A stretch of DNA of 64,000 bases, taken from assembly GCA_018713325.1 (NCBI GenBank), contig DVFJ01000008.1:1-64000 (forward strand), in the 5' to 3' direction. Positions 59,039 to 64,000 of the stretch are shown piece by piece. Source of the DNA: Candidatus Onthenecus intestinigallinarum (GTDB lineage Bacteria; Bacillota; Clostridia; Christensenellales; Aristaeellaceae). Made by a program: the position numbers and the translations under genes. Below the pieces are notes generated by a model, which worked only from the letters and a program-made list of their open reading frames with translations, ran no database searches and was not told the DNA's origin. Position 1 is the first letter of the stretch; every line of letters starts with the position of its first letter.

Positions 59039-59700
59039 TTGTATCCCACGCCCCAGACCGTCTCGATGCGCGGGCTGCAGCCCGCCTGTAACAGCTGCCG
59101 GCGCAGCCTGCGGATGTGCTCGGGAACGACCGAACTGTCGCCCGGCGCGTCGTATCCCCAGACCGCCTCGTAGATGCGCTCCCGGTCGAAGACCTGCCCG
59201 GCGTGTTGCGTGAGCAGCGCCAGGATGTCGAATTCCTTTTTGGCCAGCGGGATGGGTGTATCGCCCGCGTAGGCGCAGCGCCCGGCATAGTCGATGGTCA
59301 GATCGCCGTCGAAGCGCACGCGTGCCGCCTGCGCCCGCCGCGTCTCCCGCCGCAGGTGCGCCTTTACGCGCGCGCCCAGCTCGGCCAGGCGGAACGGCTT
59401 GACCACATAGTCATCCCCGCCTGCGCCCAGGGCCATCAGCATGTCCGCCTCCTGCACGCGCGCTGTCACGAACACGATCGGACAGGCGACGTGCTCGCGG
59501 ACGCGCCGGCAGATCTCCAGTCCGTCCGTGTCCGGCAGGCCGATGTCCAGCAGGATCAGGTCGGGCTTTTGCGCGCACAGGCGCATCGCCTGCGCGCCGT
59601 CTGCAGCCGTCACGACGCGGTAGCCTTCCAGCTCGAAGTAGTCGCGCAGCATCGCGCGGATGTCGTCTTCATCCTCGACCACGAGCAGCGTATGCGGCAT
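59026..59700 (-). CDS. OmpR-family response regulator
   Basis: TLLVVEDEDDIRAMLRDYFELEGYRV, DLILLDIGLPDTDGLEICRRVR, winged helix C-terminus. Confidence 0.96.
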   Translation of the reverse strand: MPHTLLVVEDEDDIRAMLRDYFELEGYRVVTAADGAQAMRLCAQKPDLILLDIGLPDTDGLEICRRVREHVACPIVFVTARVQEADMLMALGAGGDDYVVKPFRLAELGARVKAHLRRETRRAQAARVRFDGDLTIDYAGRCAYAGDTPIPLAKKEFDILALLTQHAGQVFDRERIYEAVWGYDAPGDSSVVPEHIRRLRRQLLQAGCSPRIETVWGVGYKWAK

Positions 59701-59778
59701 GGACGCTCCCTCCCTTCGCATATAGCGTAGGGGAAGAATTTCAACAATCCGTCAACCCCTCGGATGGCCGGGCGCACG

Positions 59779-61185
59779 TCACTCAACCGCCGCCACGCCC
59801 GTGATGCCCTTACCACGCCACTTGCCGCGGCGATAGGCGGCCACCGTGATGACCGCGCCCAGCACCCAGGAGATGAGCAGCGAGGCGAAGATGCAGTCCG
59901 GCGAACCGACCGGGTTGGCGGGCGTGCGCGTGAGGAACGCCCACAGATAGGCGATCGGCACGCGAATGATGACGGTGGTGATGATGGAGATCCACATCGG
60001 CGTCATCGTATCGCCCGCGCCGCGCATGACGCCAGACAGGGACTGCGTCACCGCCATGGCGATGTATCCCACGGCCAGAATGCGCATCATGTGCATGCCC
60101 AGCAGAACCACTTCCTCGGTCTTGGTGAACAGGCGCATCAGGTATTCGCCGAAGAACAGGATGCCCAGCGTCAGCAGGAACGAGACGCCCAACGCCATTT
60201 GCATCCCCTCGCGCGTGCCCTCGTCCACGCGACGCAGTAGACCCGCGCCCACGTTCTGGCCGACGAACGTGGTCATCGCCATGCCGAAGGTGAAGTTGGG
60301 CATCATCGCAAAGCCGTCCACGCGCATGACGACGATGGAGCAGGCGATGACGGTCGTGCCAAACGAGTTGGTCAGCGCCTGCACGACGAGCGCGGCCATG
60401 GAGAAGATCGCCTGTGTGAGACCGGAGGGCAGGCCCAGGCGGACCGTGCGCAGCGTCATCTCACGGTTCAGGCGCAGGGTGTGCCGGTTCAGATCGACCT
60501 GACCCTTCATCAGCACCAGGCGCACAAGGCACAGCAGCGCCGAGACCGCCTGCGCGATGATCGTCGCCCACGCCACGCCGGCCACGCCCATGTTGAAGGA
60601 GACGACAAACTGGATGTCCAGCACGATGTTGAGCAGGCAGGCGACCAGCAGGAAGAGCAGCGGCGTGACCGAATCGCCCATGCCGCGCAGTACGCCCGCC
60701 AGGATGTTGTAAAAGCCGCCGCCAGTCATGCCCAGGAAGATGATCGTCAGATAGGTGACGGACATGTCGTAGATGTCCTGTGGCGTGCGCAGCAGGGACA
60801 TGAGTGGACCCGCGATGAGCGGCCCGACGATCATGATGATGATGCCCGAGATCAGCGTCAGCAGGATGCACGTGCCGACGGAGCGGGAGAGCATGTCGCG
60901 CTGGCGCGCACCGTAATACTGCGCGACCATGATGCCAGCGCCTGTCGCGATGCCCATGAAGAGCAGCAGCAGCAGGTTGAGCACCGGGCCACTGGCGCCA
61001 ACGGCGGCGAGTGCGCCGTCGCCGATGTACTGGCCGACGATGACTGCATCGACGGTGTTGTACAGCTGCTGGGCGAGGTTGCCGATCAGCAACGGGGCGG
61101 CAAAGAGAGCGATATTCTTTCGAGGGCTTCCTTGCGTCATGTCCTGCGCGCCGAAGAGCGCCTTGAGTTTGCCTGCCATGTTCAT
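59779..61185 (-). CDS. MATE family efflux transporter
   Basis: GSPRKNIALFAAPLLIGNLAQQLYNTVDAVIVGQYIGDGALAAVGASGPVLNLLLLLFMG. Confidence 0.95.
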   Translation of the reverse strand: MNMAGKLKALFGAQDMTQGSPRKNIALFAAPLLIGNLAQQLYNTVDAVIVGQYIGDGALAAVGASGPVLNLLLLLFMGIATGAGIMVAQYYGARQRDMLSRSVGTCILLTLISGIIIMIVGPLIAGPLMSLLRTPQDIYDMSVTYLTIIFLGMTGGGFYNILAGVLRGMGDSVTPLLFLLVACLLNIVLDIQFVVSFNMGVAGVAWATIIAQAVSALLCLVRLVLMKGQVDLNRHTLRLNREMTLRTVRLGLPSGLTQAIFSMAALVVQALTNSFGTTVIACSIVVMRVDGFAMMPNFTFGMAMTTFVGQNVGAGLLRRVDEGTREGMQMALGVSFLLTLGILFFGEYLMRLFTKTEEVVLLGMHMMRILAVGYIAMAVTQSLSGVMRGAGDTMTPMWISIITTVIIRVPIAYLWAFLTRTPANPVGSPDCIFASLLISWVLGAVITVAAYRRGKWRGKGITGVAAVE

Positions 61186-61335
61186 AACTCCTTATCACTC
61201 AAATAAACCCCATATGCGTTCATTGTAACACAGGCGAACGGCAGCGGTAAAGATGAACCGTGCCACGGACGAAAAAAAGATGCTTCCGCCGCATGCCTGT
61301 GGTATAATGCGGGCAGAGGAAAGGAGTGTGTCCGT

Positions 61336-62352
61336 ATGAAACTGCTCTTGACGGCCTTTGAACCCTTCGGTGGCGAGCAGCTCAATCCCACGATGGAGAT
61401 CCTCGCGGCGCTGCCCGATCGATCGGGCATGGTGAAGGCGGTGCTTCCAGTGACGTTTGACGGTGCGGCGCGCGTGCTGGAGGACCTCATTGTGCGTGAG
61501 CGTCCCGACGCCGTGCTGATGCTCGGTCAGGCGGGAGGGCGCGACCGGCTGACGGTCGAGCGGCTGGCCGTCAACCTGGACGACGCGTCCATCCCGGACA
61601 ATGAGGGCGCGATGCCGCAGGATGCGCCCATCCAACCCGGCGCGGCCAACGCGCTGTTTTCGACGCTGCCGGTCAAGGCGCTCGTGCAGCGCATGCGGGA
61701 GGCAGGCGTCGAGGCGGCGGTATCGGATTCGGCGGGCACATTCGTGTGTAACCACGTGTTGTACACGGCGCTGTGGTTGGCGCAGGAGCGCTTCCCGGGC
61801 CTGCGTGCCGGCTTTGTACACGTGCCGTTCCTGCCGCAACAGGCCGAGGGGCGGGGAAAGCCCTCCATGCCGCTGCCGGACATGGCGCGCGGCATCGAGG
61901 CTGCGGTGCGCGCGCTGCTGGAGGCGGAGGAGGGCGACCTGCCGCCGCGGGCGCTGGAGGTGCTGCGCGAGCGCTTCGGCGGCGATGCGCTGATCGCACT
62001 CTCGACGCTGGACGGCGGCGCGCCGGCCGTGCGCACGGTGAACGGCCACTATGAGAACGGCGCATTCTATGTAGTGACGCACGCGCGCTCCGGCAAGATG
62101 CGCCAGATCGCGAAAAACCCCACCGTCGCCCTGTGCGGCGAGTGGTTCACGGCGCGCGGGGTGGGGGAGAACCTGGGCCACCCGCGCGCGCCGGGCAACG
62201 AGGCGCTCGCCGGCCGGCTGCGCGAGGCGTTTGCCGCCTGGTACGGCAACGGGCATGTCGACGAGGACGACCCGGACACGTGCATCCTGCGCGTGCGCCT
62301 GACGCGGGGAACACTCCTGAGCCATGGCATGCGCTATGAGCTGCGGTTTTAG
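61336..62352 (+). CDS. Pyroglutamyl-peptidase I fused to C-terminal PNPOx-like domain
   Basis: LLTAFEPFGGEQLNPTMEIL, VERLAVNLDDASIPDNEG, SAGTFVCNHVLYTAL, GFVHVPFLPQQ; C-term ALSTLDGGAPAVRTVNGHYENGAFYVVTHARSGKMRQIAKNPTVALCGEWFTARGVGENLGHP. Confidence 0.88.
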   Translation: MKLLLTAFEPFGGEQLNPTMEILAALPDRSGMVKAVLPVTFDGAARVLEDLIVRERPDAVLMLGQAGGRDRLTVERLAVNLDDASIPDNEGAMPQDAPIQPGAANALFSTLPVKALVQRMREAGVEAAVSDSAGTFVCNHVLYTALWLAQERFPGLRAGFVHVPFLPQQAEGRGKPSMPLPDMARGIEAAVRALLEAEEGDLPPRALEVLRERFGGDALIALSTLDGGAPAVRTVNGHYENGAFYVVTHARSGKMRQIAKNPTVALCGEWFTARGVGENLGHPRAPGNEALAGRLREAFAAWYGNGHVDEDDPDTCILRVRLTRGTLLSHGMRYELRF

Positions 62353-62368
62353 GGAAACGACAAAAAAG

Positions 62369-62395
62369 GGGAGCGCCTCGATGTGAGGCGCTCCC
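62369..62395 (-). terminator. Intrinsic terminator of peptidoglycan-binding protein gene
   Basis: GGAGCGCCTC-GATGT-GAGGCGCTCC with minus-strand T6 tract. Confidence 0.8.
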
Positions 62396-62412
62396 GCACG
62401 GTTAAAGTGGAA

Positions 62413-63996
62413 TTACAGCTTGCCCGCCAGCTTTTGGGTCTCTTCCCATCCCTCCAGAATGGCTTCCTGCATGGAAGTGGCCCAGTCGCCGATCTCCTTG
62501 GCCTCGTCCATGTCGAGCGGGAAGTGGATGCAGACATGGCCGTCGAAGTTGTTCTGCGTGTTGTGCTGCGTGTCGTGCGCGACGCTGTACGTCGCGGCGA
62601 TGTAGGTGCTGCCGTCCGGGAACGAGACCCAAACCGGCTTGATCGCCCACTTGCTCAGGCCCAGGAACGCCTTGTACAGGTTGTTGGTGTCGTCGGCGGT
62701 CACGGGCTCGGCGTCGCAGTGCTTGTCCTTGGACATGACGGTCATGTTCCAGCTGTAGCCGGTCGAGAAGTCATACACCGTCATGACTGTGTTGTTGGGA
62801 TACTTGTTGCGCATCGAGTACCAGTTGACGTGCTGCACCTGCGCGGCGCGCGCAGCGGTCGGCGAGGTCGTCGAGCTGGACGAACTGCTGCCGGAGGAGG
62901 AACTGCCGGAAGAACTGCCACTGGAGGACGAACTGCCGGAGGAGCTGCCGCCAGAGGACGAGGTGCCGTTGAGCGCGGCGAGCGTCTTGTCGCCGACGAC
63001 GCCGTCAGAGCTCAGACCGTGGTCCTTCTGAAAGTCCATGACCGCCTGGGCGGTGAGCATGCCGAAGTGGCCGGACAGCGCGCCGCTGTAGTAGCCCAGG
63101 TCCTTGAGCTTTTGCTGCACCTGGAGCACCGCGTCGCCCTCGCTGCCCTCGCGCAGCAGGGAGGACGTCGCCGTCGTGCTACCGGAGGAGGAACTGCCGG
63201 AAGAAGAACTGCCGGAAGAGCTGCTGCCAGAGGACGAGGTGCCGTTGAGCGCGGCGAGCGTCTTGTCGCCGACGACGCCGTCAGAGCTCAGGCCGTGGTC
63301 CTTCTGAAAGTCCATGACCGCCTGGGCGGTGAGCATGCCGAAGTGGCCGGACAGCGTGCCGCCGTAATAGCCCAGATCCTTGAGCTTTTGCTGCAGCGCG
63401 AGCACCGCGTCGCCCTCGCTGCCCTCGCGCAGCAGGGAGGAGGCGCTCGTCGCGTCGGAGGAGCCGGACGAACTGCCGGAGGACGCTGTGCTGTTGAGCA
63501 GCGCCAGCGTGCGCTTGCCGACGACGCCGTCGGAGCTCAGGCCATTGTCGTCCTGAAAGTCCATGACCGCCTGCGCGGTGATGCTGCCGAAATTACCGGT
63601 GATGCTGCCGCCGTAGTAGCCCATCGCTTGCAGACGCTGCTGCAGCGCGAGCACGTCGGCCCCCTTGCTGCCCTCCTTGAGCACGCGGTTGAATGTGCCG
63701 GTAAACGCATCCGCGCCCGACAGCGTTCCCTCAAAGAGCAGCTCCTGCGTCACGGCGCCGGCGATGCCGTCGGCCTCCAGGCCGTTGTCCTCCTGAAACT
63801 CCAGCACGGCATCGCGCGTGAGCTCGCCGTAGTGGCCGGAGATCCGTCCGTTGTAGTATCCCAGCTCCGTCAGGCGCTCCTGCAGGTCGGCCACGTCGTT
63901 GTGCTCCGTGCCCAGCTTGAGTTCCCTGTATTCCGTGTCGGCGCAGACGCCGTTCGCCGCCGTGAGGCATACCGCGCAAAGACCGGCTGCGAACAA
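62413..63996 (-). CDS. Multi-domain peptidoglycan-binding (PG_binding_1) secreted protein, possibly truncated at window edge
   Basis: Four PG_binding_1 repeats (e.g. LQQKLKDLGYYGGTLSGHFGMLTAQAVMDFQKDHGLSSDGVVGDKTLAALN), Ser/Gly linkers, unclassified C-terminal domain. Confidence 0.9.
   Translation of the reverse strand: MFAAGLCAVCLTAANGVCADTEYRELKLGTEHNDVADLQERLTELGYYNGRISGHYGELTRDAVLEFQEDNGLEADGIAGAVTQELLFEGTLSGADAFTGTFNRVLKEGSKGADVLALQQRLQAMGYYGGSITGNFGSITAQAVMDFQDDNGLSSDGVVGKRTLALLNSTASSGSSSGSSDATSASSLLREGSEGDAVLALQQKLKDLGYYGGTLSGHFGMLTAQAVMDFQKDHGLSSDGVVGDKTLAALNGTSSSGSSSSGSSSSGSSSSGSTTATSSLLREGSEGDAVLQVQQKLKDLGYYSGALSGHFGMLTAQAVMDFQKDHGLSSDGVVGDKTLAALNGTSSSGGSSSGSSSSSGSSSGSSSSGSSSSSSTTSPTAARAAQVQHVNWYSMRNKYPNNTVMTVYDFSTGYSWNMTVMSKDKHCDAEPVTADDTNNLYKAFLGLSKWAIKPVWVSFPDGSTYIAATYSVAHDTQHNTQNNFDGHVCIHFPLDMDEAKEIGDWATSMQEAILEGWEETQKLAGKL
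62951..63080. repeat. Copy A of intragenic near-identical repeat
   Basis: Matches 63227-63356 (276-bp offset) with a single difference noted by eye. Confidence 0.8.
63227..63356. repeat. Copy B of intragenic near-identical repeat
   Basis: See 62951-63080. Confidence 0.8.
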
Positions 63997-64000
63997 ACGG

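Overview
The window is a 64 kb, high-GC, gene-dense segment of a bacterial chromosome. It is probably a spore-forming Clostridia-type Firmicute: spoVT, GGAGG ribosome-binding sites, LarBCE, PflAB and TetM-like GTPase genes are present. I can support about 50 protein-coding genes. No rRNA, tRNA, CRISPR array, phage or IS element is evident. Main blocks: a cell-envelope fragment (WecB-type epimerase, six-hairpin protein, probable decayed GNAT); MATE/LysR; a potABCD polyamine ABC operon; araB; a TetR-controlled adaptor/ABC exporter; an IclR-linked sugar locus (epimerase, mannitol-dehydrogenase-family oxidoreductase, GH31, two GH51); spoVT; a TetM-like translation GTPase; larC-larB-larE without larA; a BlaI/M56/PepSY-like signalling operon; pflB-pflA; xylB; a two-component system; and a peptidoglycan-binding protein cut by the right edge. 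The strongest non-coding result is a ZTP (pfl-motif) riboswitch with an overlapping intrinsic terminator in the pflB leader. Other items of interest are a near-symmetric bidirectional promoter with an operator-like inverted repeat for the TetR/ABC locus, a sigma-G-like promoter at spoVT, an 18-bp palindrome overlapping the MATE -35, a BlaI-M56 operon whose sensor carries SH3/PepSY-like domains instead of a beta-lactam sensor, a three-cysteine LarE next to a His-rich LarC, and two unusual fusions (Pcp-PNPOx-like and P-loop kinase-GNAT). I did not find a clearly new defence or mobile system. All family calls come from reading translated sequence; no searches were run.
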